DNA from: Bacteroidales bacterium
Lineage (GTDB): Bacteria > Bacteroidota > Bacteroidia > Bacteroidales > Muribaculaceae
Reading direction: 5' to 3'
Length of the DNA stretch: 64,000 nucleotides
Assembly (NCBI GenBank): GCA_900768685.1
Contig: CAAGDX010000019.1
Location: forward strand, 62,001 to 126,000
The translations under genes were made by a program, and so were the position numbers. Within the stretch, counting starts at the first letter, position 1. Every line of letters begins with the position of its first letter. The notes under the pieces were generated by a model. The model searched no databases and was not told where the DNA came from. It saw only the letters and a program-made list of their open reading frames with translations. Positions 7,876 through 16,290 of this stretch are shown here, piece after piece.

Positions 7876-9123
7876 TTAGTGTTTTGTAGTATCTTCCCAG
7901 AGATATAATCTATCTGAAGGACGTATTTTTTCCGGCACTTTAATAGAAAAACTTTCGCCTTTAACGGTTTTCTGCACAGGCTTTAGTGCCACGCGAATTT
8001 CATCTAATTTCAAGATGATAGCACCCGTAGTAGGTCCGGTGATAACAATTTCATCACCCACATTCAGTTCTCCTGACTCCATATAAAATTCCGCAACACC
8101 TATATTGCTGAAATATCTTACACCTTTCGCCACATATACTTTTTTGCGGGTAGCTGAAGAACCATATTTAGAAGACCATTCACCAAGTCGCTGACCCAAA
8201 TAATAGCCATTCCAGAAGCCGCGATTAAAAATTTTGTTAAGTCTATTATCCCAGTCGGCAATTTTTTCTTCACTGTAAGTGCCGTCGCAAATAGTATCGA
8301 TAGCCTCACTATAGCACTGAACGGCAGTAGCCACATACTCCGGACCGCGTGCACGTCCCTCAATTTTGAAAACTCTCACACCGGAGTCTATCATTTTATT
8401 AAGGAAATGAATTGTTTTAAGGTCCTTAGGCGACATTATATATTTATTATCCACATTCAGTTCATCGCCCGTTTCATTATCTTTCACCGTGTAACTGCGG
8501 CGACAAATCTGCGTGCAGGCACCGCGGTTTGCACTATAGTTCATCTCGTGGAGACTCAGATAGCATTTGCCGGAAACAGCCATGCACAAAGCACCGTGGC
8601 AAAACATTTCTATTCTGACGAGTTCACCCTTAGGTCCGCGAATATCACGTTTAATAATCTCATCATGGATATATTTCACTTTATCCATAGAGAGTTCACG
8701 TGCAAGCACAACCACGTCCGCATACTGTGAATAAAACTCTACAGCCGCTATATTGGAAATATTGCACTGAGTGGAAATATGCACTTCCACGCCCACTTTG
8801 CGAGCATACGAAATAGCAGCTATGTCGCTCGCAATAATAGCGGATATACCGGAATTTGCCACAGCATCTATCACTGCCTGCATCTTTTCCATTTCCTCAT
8901 CGTAAATAATAGTATTTACGGTGAGATATGATTTCACACCATGTTCATCACATATATTTGCAATGTTTTTAAGGTCATCAAGAGTAAAATTAACACTGGA
9001 ACGTGCTCGCATATTAAGACCTTCCACACCAAAATATATGGAATTTGCTCCTGCATTGATAGCAGCATAAAGTGACTCATAACTCCCCACGGGAGCCATT
9101 ATTTCAAACTCTTTTCTTTTCAT
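7876..9123 (-). CDS. U32 family protein (TrhP/RlhA-like RNA hydroxylase)
   Basis: 415 residues. The N-terminus EIMAPVGSYESLYAAINAGANSIY opens the TIM-barrel-like U32 domain, and FCHGALCMAVSGKCYLS plus NRGACTQICRR hold the four conserved cysteines. Members once called collagenases are now known as prephenate-dependent 5-hydroxyuridine (tRNA) or 5-hydroxycytidine (rRNA) factors, so an RNA-modification role is most likely. A C-terminal beta domain (NVGDEIVITGPTTGAI) follows. It is the first gene of the operon. The -7 element TAATTTTG (9135-9128) ends only 4 nt before the start codon, which implies a very short or absent 5' leader. Confidence 0.85.
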   Translation of the reverse strand: MKRKEFEIMAPVGSYESLYAAINAGANSIYFGVEGLNMRARSSVNFTLDDLKNIANICDEHGVKSYLTVNTIIYDEEMEKMQAVIDAVANSGISAIIASDIAAISYARKVGVEVHISTQCNISNIAAVEFYSQYADVVVLARELSMDKVKYIHDEIIKRDIRGPKGELVRIEMFCHGALCMAVSGKCYLSLHEMNYSANRGACTQICRRSYTVKDNETGDELNVDNKYIMSPKDLKTIHFLNKMIDSGVRVFKIEGRARGPEYVATAVQCYSEAIDTICDGTYSEEKIADWDNRLNKIFNRGFWNGYYLGQRLGEWSSKYGSSATRKKVYVAKGVRYFSNIGVAEFYMESGELNVGDEIVITGPTTGAIILKLDEIRVALKPVQKTVKGESFSIKVPEKIRPSDRLYLWEDTTKH

Positions 9124-9127
9124 ACCG

Positions 9128-9135
9128 CAAAATTA
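9128..9135 (-). promoter_or_regulatory. -7 element of the U32-namZ-folA operon
   Basis: TAATTTTG on the minus strand is an exact TAnnTTTG match. No clear -33 box. It ends 4 nt before the ATG. Confidence 0.5.
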
Positions 9136-9186
9136 CTAAATTTTACTTATAAACACTTTATTTATACGTTATAAATAATATTGATG

Positions 9187-9231
9187 CCACCTTTAGATGG
9201 TTGATATCTAAAGGTGGTATAATTAATTTTG
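9187..9231 (+). promoter_or_regulatory. Operator palindrome and promoter of the controller gene (C-box)
   Basis: A perfect 12-bp inverted repeat CCACCTTTAGAT (9187-9198)/ATCTAAAGGTGG (9206-9217) has a 7-nt centre. The -33 TTG (9201-9203) lies in that centre, and TAATTTTG (9224-9231) follows after exactly 20 nt. The layout is that of an autoregulated restriction-modification control region: a bound dimer would cover the -33 box. Confidence 0.75.
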
Positions 9232-9236
9232 CAAAT

Positions 9237-9449
9237 ATGAAAAATGACATAAATATTAAGTTTGGAAAGCGAGTAATAGAATTGCTAAAAACAAAAGGTA
9301 TTACTCAAGAAGAATTAGCGTATCGCTGTGATATTCAACGTTCATACATGGGTGTTATAGAACGCGGAGAAAAAAGTGTAACTCTTAATCCTATTGAAAA
9401 AATTGCAGCAGGTTTGGAAATATCCATAACTGAATTAATGTCTTTATAA
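9237..9449 (+). CDS. XRE-family controller (C) protein of the R-M system
   Basis: 70 residues, essentially one helix-turn-helix domain (TQEELAYRCDIQRSYMGVIERG), the size of restriction-modification C proteins. A longer reading from 9201 would start inside the operator, upstream of the promoter, so ATG 9237 is chosen. The promoter's -7 box ends 5 nt before this ATG, so the mRNA is probably leaderless, as in many C genes. The restriction gene follows after 11 nt. The protein most likely binds the palindrome to time endonuclease expression after the system enters a new host. Confidence 0.85.
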   Translation: MKNDINIKFGKRVIELLKTKGITQEELAYRCDIQRSYMGVIERGEKSVTLNPIEKIAAGLEISITELMSL

Positions 9450-9460
9450 AATCTACAAAT

Positions 9461-10264
9461 ATGAAAAATTGGGAAAAATTTGAAAATGAATGTGCTGAAT
9501 ACCTTCAAAATAAATATTCAGACCAAAATATTAATTTTGAACTTAAAGGTGGATTTATTTCAAATTCAAATGATATTATTGCCACAAAAAATGGAAAAGA
9601 ATTGTTTGCAATAGAATGTAAGATGAGTCAATCTCAGTGCGGACAGTTTGTTTTGGAAGCAAACAAGAAAAATAAAAAATTCATATTTTCAGATAAGAAT
9701 AAAACTCCTCTTGATAAATATGCAAAAGCAATTATCAGAGAGATGAATAATAATTTTGAATTATGCTTATCTTCCGGCAAAGATTTACCTATTGAGGAAA
9801 AATTGATAAGCAAATGGGTAAAAAATTACTATCTTAATTTCAAGAAAACACAGTTTTGCATCACTAAAAGCAAAACTGAATATATAATTTTTCCTATAGA
9901 AAAGTTTGATAAATATTTCACTTTCAGTGCAATGTATAGAATGAAAAAGAGTGGTTCTTCAAATCCAAGTACCAAAAATATTGCTGAAATTGAAAAATTA
10001 TTGAAGATAATTGACGTAAATGCAAAAATTGAAATTATAAAAGATGAATGCTACGCAATAATCAATACTGACAAAGATTTATTGATAATAAAAGGAGATA
10101 ATTATAGATACCAATTAAAAAGAGAAAAAGAAAAATTCAAAATTAGAAGATTATCAAATACCTCACACTCAAATTTTATAGTTTCTATAAAACTAAAACA
10201 TTCAAAGCAAAGTAAAACTCATTTGAAAATATTTGAAAAATCACTGTCTAATCAAATAAAGTAG
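9461..10264 (+). CDS. Type II restriction endonuclease, HhaI-like (predicted GCGC)
   Basis: 267 residues, close to R.HhaI in length. It shares recognisable stretches with my memory of that enzyme: the NW-EFE N-terminus, FAIECKMSQSQCGQFVLEAN, and a FPIE-F--YF---YR-KKSGS segment. The catalytic PD-(D/E)XK core reads Asp38, then Glu52-Cys-Lys54, with Glu10 on the first helix. It is very AT-rich and Lys/Asn-rich compared with neighbours, as expected for transferred DNA. It is co-oriented with the controller gene and overlaps the methyltransferase gene tail-to-tail by 17 bp. Specificity is inferred from the methyltransferase and the HhaI resemblance. Confidence 0.85.
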   Translation: MKNWEKFENECAEYLQNKYSDQNINFELKGGFISNSNDIIATKNGKELFAIECKMSQSQCGQFVLEANKKNKKFIFSDKNKTPLDKYAKAIIREMNNNFELCLSSGKDLPIEEKLISKWVKNYYLNFKKTQFCITKSKTEYIIFPIEKFDKYFTFSAMYRMKKSGSSNPSTKNIAEIEKLLKIIDVNAKIEIIKDECYAIINTDKDLLIIKGDNYRYQLKREKEKFKIRRLSNTSHSNFIVSIKLKHSKQSKTHLKIFEKSLSNQIK

Positions 10265-11258
10265 GTACATAAGACTCTGATTTTTTTCCATCCAGAGTAT
10301 TTTTAATTTCTAATAAAATATACTGCAAAACATCTACGACTACAGAGTTTCCTAATTGCTTGTAAGCCTGATTTTTATTAGAAGATAACTTAAAAGTGTC
10401 CGGATATCCCATAAGCCTTGCACATTCACGAGGATGCAATTTTCGTGGCTTGCCATTTATAAGATAGCCTCCTGTTTTAGCAAATACACCTCCTCCATAA
10501 GCGGAAAAAGTGATAGCTATACCTTTTGCACTATATATTCTTTCGCCTTGTCCTCCCTTATTAACAATACCTAACCTTATAGACTTGTCACTATACGTAT
10601 TATCCACAATATCATTATAAAATATATCACTTCTATTAACTATAAGGTCTTTTGTAAAAAAATCATCTAAAAGAAAATCTTCCACATGTCTTGTGAGCTT
10701 AAAAGGCTTTGGAAAAGAAAAATATTTATCATTTATATCATCACGGAAACAAACCATATATATTCTTTCCCTTTTTTGAGGTATGCCATAATCTACTGCA
10801 TTAAGAACATCATAATGAAAAGAATAGCCAAGTTCATTCATTGTTGCTTTTATAACTGCAAGAGTACGTCCATTATCATGTGTTGAAAAATTTTTTACAT
10901 TTTCCATAAATACTACTTTAGGACGTTTTTCCTTAACTATTCTGGCTACATCAAAAAAAAGTGTACCTCTGCTATCATTAAAACCCAATCTTTTTCCACT
11001 TATGGAAAATGCCTGACATGGAAATCCTGCACATACTATATCATGATTAGGTATATCTTTCTCATTTACCTTTGTTATATCTCCTTCAGGCAATATTTTA
11101 AAATTTTCTTTATAAACTTCTTGTGCATATTTGTCCCATTCATTTGCATATACACACTTTCCACCCATTGACTCTAATGCTATATGAAATCCGCCTATTC
11201 CGGCGAATAAATCAATAAAAGTATAATTATCAAAAAGTGAATTGTTAACAGCTATCAT
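10248..11258 (-). CDS. C5-cytosine DNA methyltransferase, M.HhaI-like (predicted GCGC)
   Basis: 336 residues with the ordered C5 motifs: motif I FIDLFAGIGGF (14-24), motif IV GFPCQAFS with catalytic Cys81, motif VI MENVKNF (118-124), motif VIII QKRERIY (161-167), and motifs IX-X from about 274. The target-recognition region (about 230-265, RLGIVNKGGQGERIYSAKG and FSAYGGGVFAKTGGY) nearly matches that of M.HhaI. Cys81 even has the same number, so GCGC is the predicted site. It protects the host from the convergent endonuclease. The -7 element TACCTTTG lies upstream. Confidence 0.93.
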   Translation of the reverse strand: MIAVNNSLFDNYTFIDLFAGIGGFHIALESMGGKCVYANEWDKYAQEVYKENFKILPEGDITKVNEKDIPNHDIVCAGFPCQAFSISGKRLGFNDSRGTLFFDVARIVKEKRPKVVFMENVKNFSTHDNGRTLAVIKATMNELGYSFHYDVLNAVDYGIPQKRERIYMVCFRDDINDKYFSFPKPFKLTRHVEDFLLDDFFTKDLIVNRSDIFYNDIVDNTYSDKSIRLGIVNKGGQGERIYSAKGIAITFSAYGGGVFAKTGGYLINGKPRKLHPRECARLMGYPDTFKLSSNKNQAYKQLGNSVVVDVLQYILLEIKNTLDGKKSESYVPTLFD

Positions 11259-11319
11259 ATATAAATGCTTATGAAAGGCTTAAAAGAAATTTTATATTAA
11301 TTATGTACTTTATATAATG

Positions 11320-11327
11320 CAAAGGTA
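11320..11327 (-). promoter_or_regulatory. -7 element of the methyltransferase gene
   Basis: TACCTTTG on the minus strand, 61 nt before the start codon. No convincing -33 box. Confidence 0.45.
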
Positions 11328-11339
11328 CAAATATTTTCA

Positions 11340-11765
11340 AATAAAACATTGTTAATAACTGTAGAAAACTGTGTTGATAATGTTCAAATAACTTTTAAAG
11401 AGGTTTTAATAAAAAATACTTGACTTTTACGATAGAAAAAACATAATAAAACACTTAAAATAAGATGCAAAAAAGTTAGCATAAAGTTATTAAAGGCATT
11501 TTAAACGAATTTTTATCAAGTTATTAACTAAATAAGTCACAACAAATTATTAACTTTGCAGTTATAAACAGTATGTTAATAACCTACATAATGCTTTAAT
11601 ACTTAATGCTTAAGTATGTTTATAAGTTGTAAATTATGTACTTTCTTATATTAATAACTTAATATGCAAGTATTTAAACAAAAAGTTATATAGGTTTTTA
11701 ACAGCTATTATTATTACTGCTTAAAATTTATTTTTTGAAAAAATTTAATTTTTATATAAAATAAA
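11340..11765. other. AT-rich leader of nadA with repeated TTATTAA/TTAATAA sites
   Basis: No gene fits. At least seven TTATTAA or TTAATAA cores occur between 11350 and 11660, several extended to GTTAATAAC or GTTATTAAC. TAACTTTG at 11551-11558 is a perfect -7 element and would give a leader of about 200 nt for nadA. No riboswitch consensus was recognised. Confidence 0.4.
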
Positions 11766-12731
11766 ATGAATGTTGAAAAAGGCTCTGAAGAAGTATCTTC
11801 AAAAAAGTCTATGGATTTGAAGGAAGAAATCTTAAAGCTTAAAAAAGAAAAAAATGCTGTAATACTTGCACACTATTATCAGAAAGGTGAAATACAAGAT
11901 ATAGCAGACTATATTGGTGACAGTCTTGCACTGGCACAGATAGCTTCCACTCTGGATAATCCTATAATAATGCTTTGCGGTGTTCACTTTATGGGTGAAA
12001 CGGCAAAAATATTATGCCCGGACAAAAAAGTGCTTGTGCCGGATATGAATGCAGGCTGCTCTCTTGCAGACAGCTGCAAGGCTGAGGATTTTGAAACTTT
12101 TTTGAAGGATTATCCTAATCACGTAGTGATTAGTTATGTTAATACTTCTGCAAAAGTGAAAGCACTGACAGATATTGTGGTTACTTCTTCAAATGCTCGC
12201 AAAATTGTGGAATCACTTCCGGAAGATACAAAGATTGTTTTTGGTCCGGATAGAAATCTGGGTAACTATATAAATAGCATCACAGGTAGAAATATGGTGC
12301 TGTGGAATGGTGCTTGCCATGTTCATGAGCAATTTTCTGTGGAAAAATTAGTGGAACTTAAAAAAGCTAATCCTGATGCAAAAGTGCTTGCACATCCGGA
12401 ATGTAAAAAAGCAGTGCTTATACTCGCAGATGTGGTAGGTTCTACTGCTGCATTGCTCAAATATGCTATAGAAAGCGACAGCATACGTTTTATAGTGGCA
12501 ACTGAAAGCGGTATTCTACATGAAATGCAGAAAAAATGCCCGGGGAAGGAATTTATACCTGTTCCTGCTATGGATTCCACTTGTGGCTGCAACGATTGCA
12601 ATTTTATGAAACTTAACACTCTGGAAAAACTTTACAAAGTGCTTAAAGACGAAAGTCCTGAAATCACTGTTGATAAAGAAATTGCAGAAAAAGCTGTGTT
12701 ACCTATCAGAAAAATGCTTGAACTTAGTTAA
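11766..12731 (+). CDS. nadA: Quinolinate synthase
   Basis: It condenses iminoaspartate and dihydroxyacetone phosphate to quinolinate in NAD synthesis, using a [4Fe-4S] cluster. 321 residues. Likely cluster cysteines are Cys98 (NAGCSLADSC), Cys184 (NGACHVHE) and Cys278 in STCGCNDCNF. LAHYYQKGEIQDIADYIGDSL and GPDRNLGNYI are the typical substrate-site segments. An internal Met16 is an alternative start, since residues 1-15 are poorly conserved in style. nadB and nadC are not in the window. Confidence 0.95.
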   Translation: MNVEKGSEEVSSKKSMDLKEEILKLKKEKNAVILAHYYQKGEIQDIADYIGDSLALAQIASTLDNPIIMLCGVHFMGETAKILCPDKKVLVPDMNAGCSLADSCKAEDFETFLKDYPNHVVISYVNTSAKVKALTDIVVTSSNARKIVESLPEDTKIVFGPDRNLGNYINSITGRNMVLWNGACHVHEQFSVEKLVELKKANPDAKVLAHPECKKAVLILADVVGSTAALLKYAIESDSIRFIVATESGILHEMQKKCPGKEFIPVPAMDSTCGCNDCNFMKLNTLEKLYKVLKDESPEITVDKEIAEKAVLPIRKMLELS

Positions 12732-12860
12732 TGCATAATTCATAATGCATAATTAAGGGTTAAGTAAAAATAAAAATTATTAGTTTTCAACAGTTACTAT
12801 TATTATTAGGATATAGTTTTTAATTAAAAAAGATAATAATAAAAATAATACATATATAAA

Positions 12861-15632
12861 ATGGAATACAATCACAGAGAGATAGAAAGCCGCTGGCACG
12901 AATATTGGAAGAAAAATGAAATATATAAGGTGGTGGAAGATAAGTCCAAACCTAAATTTTATGTTTTGGACATGTTTCCTTATCCTTCAGGTGCCGGACT
13001 TCACGTAGGACACCCTCTCGGTTATATAGCTTCTGATATTTATTCAAGATATAAAAGACTTAAGGGCTTCAATGTGCTTCACCCTATGGGTTATGATGCT
13101 TACGGTCTGCCTGCTGAGCAGTATGCTATCCAGACAGGACAACACCCTGAAGTAACTACAAAACAAAATATTGCTCGTTACCGCTCACAGCTGGACAAGA
13201 TAGGTTTCTGCTACGACTGGAGCAGAGAACTCAAAACCTGTGACCCTGAATTTTACAAATGGACTCAGTGGGCATTTATAGAAATGTTTAATCACTATTA
13301 TGATAAAGATAGTGACAAAGCAGAGCCTATAGAAAAGCTTATTGCAAAGCTTGAAAAGAGCGGTACTGCGGAAATAAATGCATCTTGTACAAAGAATGTA
13401 AATATCTCGGCAGAAGAGTGGAAAACAATGGACGATAAGGCAAAGAGTGATTTGCTTATGAACTATCGTCTGGCTTATCTTGGAAACACTATGGTGAACT
13501 GGTGTCCGGAACTCGGCACAGTGCTTGCAAACGATGAAGTGAGCGAAGGACTTTCTATCCGCGGTGGTTTCCCGGTAGAGCAAAAACTTATGTATCAGTG
13601 GTGTTTGAGAGTTTCCGCTTATTCACAGCGACTCCTTGACGGACTGAACGAGATAGACTGGACTGAATCACTGAAAGAAACACAGCGTAACTGGATAGGT
13701 CGCTCGGAAGGTGCAGAAATGCGTTTCAAAATTGATGGCAGCGATGTGGAAATGGAAATTTTCACAACTCGTGCAGACACTGTTTTCGGAGTAACCTTTA
13801 TGGTACTTGCTCCGGAAAGCAAATATGTGGATATGATTACAACTCCGGAATGTCGCAAAGAAGTAGATGAATACATTGCTTCCATAAAGCACAAAACGGA
13901 GCGTGAACGTATGATAGACAAAAAGGTGAGCGGTGTTTTCACAGGTGCGTATGCTATCAATCCTCTCAGCGGTAAAAAAATACCGGTATGGGTAAGTGAC
14001 TATGTACTTGCAGGTTATGGAACAGGTGCCATTATGGCAGTGCCTGCACACGATAGCCGTGACTATGCTTTTGCACGCCATTTTAATCTTCCTATCATTC
14101 CACTTATTGAAGGTGCAGACGTAAGCGAAGAATCATTTGATGCAAAAGAAGGTATTGTGATGAATTCTTCTTCAGATGAACTTAATCTGAACGGACTTAC
14201 AGTGAAAGAAGCAATAGCTGCCACTAAAGTATTTATAGAAAAGAAAGGTATAGGTAAAGTTAAAGTTAATTACCGTCTTCGTGACGCTATTTTCAGCCGT
14301 CAGAGATACTGGGGAGAACCGTTTCCAGTATATTATAAAGATGGTATTCCAACAATGATGGAACTTAAAGACCTCCCTCTCCTTTTGCCGGAAGTAGATA
14401 AATATTTGCCAACGGAAACAGGCGAACCTCCACTGGGACGTGCTAAAAACTGGAAAACTCCGGAAGGCTATCCTATTGAACTTAACACTATGCCGGGTTT
14501 TGCAGGTTCTTCCGCATACTATTTGCGATACATGGATCCTCGCAACAATGATGCACTCGTATCTAAAGAAGCAGATGAATACTGGCGTAATGTGGACCTT
14601 TACATAGGTGGAACCGAGCATGCTACAGGTCACCTTATTTATAGTCGCTACTGGAATAAATTCCTCTATGATATAGGTTACGTTTGCGAGCAAGAACCGT
14701 TCAAGAAACTCATAAATCAAGGTATGATTCAGGGTTTCAGCAGTTTTGTGTATCGTATTAAAAACAGCAACACCTTTGTTTCATACAACCTTAAAAAGGA
14801 CTATGACACAACGGAAATCCATGTGGATATAAACCTTGTAGATGGTGATGTGCTGGACACTGAAGGCTTCAAAGCATGGCGTCCGGACTTCAAAGATGCG
14901 GAATTTATCCTTGAAGATGGTAAATACATAGTGGGTCACGCTGTGGAAAAAATGTCTAAATCCATGTTTAATGTTGTTAATCCCGATGATATTGTGGATA
15001 AATATGGTGCAGACACACTCCGCCTCTATGAAATGTTCCTTGGTCCGCTGGAACAGAGCAAACCATGGGACGTGAAAGGTATAGACGGTGTAAATCGCTA
15101 TCTCAAAAAACTTTGGGGACTTTTCTATAAAGGTGATGAACTACAAATAGGCGATGCGGAGCCAACTGCGGAAGAACTCAAATCACTCCATAAACTTATA
15201 AAGAAAGTAAGTTTTGATATTGAAAATTTCTCATATAACACTGCTATCAGTGCATTCATGATTTCGCTGAATGAACTTACACAACTCAAGTGCACTTCAC
15301 GCAAAATTATGGAGCAATATCTGATTGTCCTTGCACCGTTTGCACCGCACATTGCGGAAGAACTATGGCATGTACTCGGTAATGAAACCACTATCTGCGA
15401 TGCACAGTGGCCTGAATACAACGAAGAATACCTCAAAGAATCCACTATTAAAATTGCTGTTTCATTTAATGGCAAAGCACGTTACACTATAGACGTTCCT
15501 GCAGAAGCATCTAAGGAAGATGTGGAAAAAGCAGCACTCAGCCATGAAAATGCAGCTAAGTGGATTGAAGGTAAAACAATACGCAAAGTGATTGTTGTGC
15601 CGGGCAAAATTGTGAATATAGTAGTACAATAA
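12861..15632 (+). CDS. leuS: Leucyl-tRNA synthetase
   Basis: A class I synthetase of 923 residues, full length for the bacterial type. The HIGH-type signature is in PYPSGAGLHVGHPLGY near residue 45. A CP1 editing domain follows (TTRADTVFGVTFMVLAPES and GYGTGAIMAVPAHDSRDY). KMSKS is present in HAVEKMSKSMFNVVNPDD, with an anticodon-binding helical domain after it. A lysine/asparagine-rich insert near residues 150-180 is typical of Bacteroidetes LeuRS. It is the first of a run of same-strand genes through rdgB and porZ. Confidence 0.97.
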   Translation: MEYNHREIESRWHEYWKKNEIYKVVEDKSKPKFYVLDMFPYPSGAGLHVGHPLGYIASDIYSRYKRLKGFNVLHPMGYDAYGLPAEQYAIQTGQHPEVTTKQNIARYRSQLDKIGFCYDWSRELKTCDPEFYKWTQWAFIEMFNHYYDKDSDKAEPIEKLIAKLEKSGTAEINASCTKNVNISAEEWKTMDDKAKSDLLMNYRLAYLGNTMVNWCPELGTVLANDEVSEGLSIRGGFPVEQKLMYQWCLRVSAYSQRLLDGLNEIDWTESLKETQRNWIGRSEGAEMRFKIDGSDVEMEIFTTRADTVFGVTFMVLAPESKYVDMITTPECRKEVDEYIASIKHKTERERMIDKKVSGVFTGAYAINPLSGKKIPVWVSDYVLAGYGTGAIMAVPAHDSRDYAFARHFNLPIIPLIEGADVSEESFDAKEGIVMNSSSDELNLNGLTVKEAIAATKVFIEKKGIGKVKVNYRLRDAIFSRQRYWGEPFPVYYKDGIPTMMELKDLPLLLPEVDKYLPTETGEPPLGRAKNWKTPEGYPIELNTMPGFAGSSAYYLRYMDPRNNDALVSKEADEYWRNVDLYIGGTEHATGHLIYSRYWNKFLYDIGYVCEQEPFKKLINQGMIQGFSSFVYRIKNSNTFVSYNLKKDYDTTEIHVDINLVDGDVLDTEGFKAWRPDFKDAEFILEDGKYIVGHAVEKMSKSMFNVVNPDDIVDKYGADTLRLYEMFLGPLEQSKPWDVKGIDGVNRYLKKLWGLFYKGDELQIGDAEPTAEELKSLHKLIKKVSFDIENFSYNTAISAFMISLNELTQLKCTSRKIMEQYLIVLAPFAPHIAEELWHVLGNETTICDAQWPEYNEEYLKESTIKIAVSFNGKARYTIDVPAEASKEDVEKAALSHENAAKWIEGKTIRKVIVVPGKIVNIVVQ

Positions 15633-15679
15633 TTTGTTAATAATCACGTTATTAATAATAATATACTTATCGTAAGCAG

Positions 15680-16267
15680 ATGTCTGAAAAGTTAAAAATA
15701 GTATTTGCCACAAATAATCCTCACAAACTGGAAGAAATCCGGTATATTGTGAAGGGTGAGGTGGAAATATTGTCACTTGCAGATATAGGCTGCGATATAG
15801 ATATACCGGAAAATGAGCCTACACTTGAAGGTAACGCCCTGTCTAAAGCACGATTTATAAAAGAAAAATACGGTTACGACTGTTTTGCAGACGACACCGG
15901 GCTTGAAGTGGAGGCACTCGGAGGGCAGCCGGGAGTACATTCCGCAAGATATGCACCCGGCACAAGCCACGATTCACAAGCCAATATGAAGTATTTGCTT
16001 GAAAACCTTAAAGATAAGACCAACCGCAAAGCACGATTCAAAACGGTGATTGTACTTATCCGTGAAGGCAAAGAAACACTGGTGGAAGGTATTGTGGAAG
16101 GCGAAATTCTCAGTAGCCCGAGAGGTGAAGGAGGATTTGGCTATGACCCTGTTTTCAAACCAGCGGAAAGCAGCAAAACATTTGCTGAAATGAGCGGTGA
16201 AGAAAAAAACAAGATATCACATCGCGGAAGAGCAACAGAAAAATTACTGAAATTGATAATAAAATAA
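15680..16267 (+). CDS. rdgB: XTP/dITP diphosphatase (RdgB/HAM1)
   Basis: 195 residues. It removes non-canonical purine triphosphates (XTP, dITP) from the pool. Signature IVFATNNPHKLEEIRYIV at the N-terminus, the metal site FADDTGLEVEALGGQPGVHSARYA, and the base-specificity segment GEGGFGYDPVF are all present. Forty-seven nt after leuS and 23 nt before porZ. Confidence 0.95.
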   Translation: MSEKLKIVFATNNPHKLEEIRYIVKGEVEILSLADIGCDIDIPENEPTLEGNALSKARFIKEKYGYDCFADDTGLEVEALGGQPGVHSARYAPGTSHDSQANMKYLLENLKDKTNRKARFKTVIVLIREGKETLVEGIVEGEILSSPRGEGGFGYDPVFKPAESSKTFAEMSGEEKNKISHRGRATEKLLKLIIK

Positions 16268-16290
16268 TATAAAAAACATCGCACAAATAT

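Noticed and set aside
9201..9236. N-terminal extension of the controller protein
   Set aside because: These codons would overlap the operator and lie upstream of the promoter's -7 box, so they are not transcribed from it.
11340..11765. Chromosomal origin of replication
   Set aside because: AT-rich with one degenerate TGTTGATAA box, but no cluster of true DnaA boxes and no dnaA or other origin genes.
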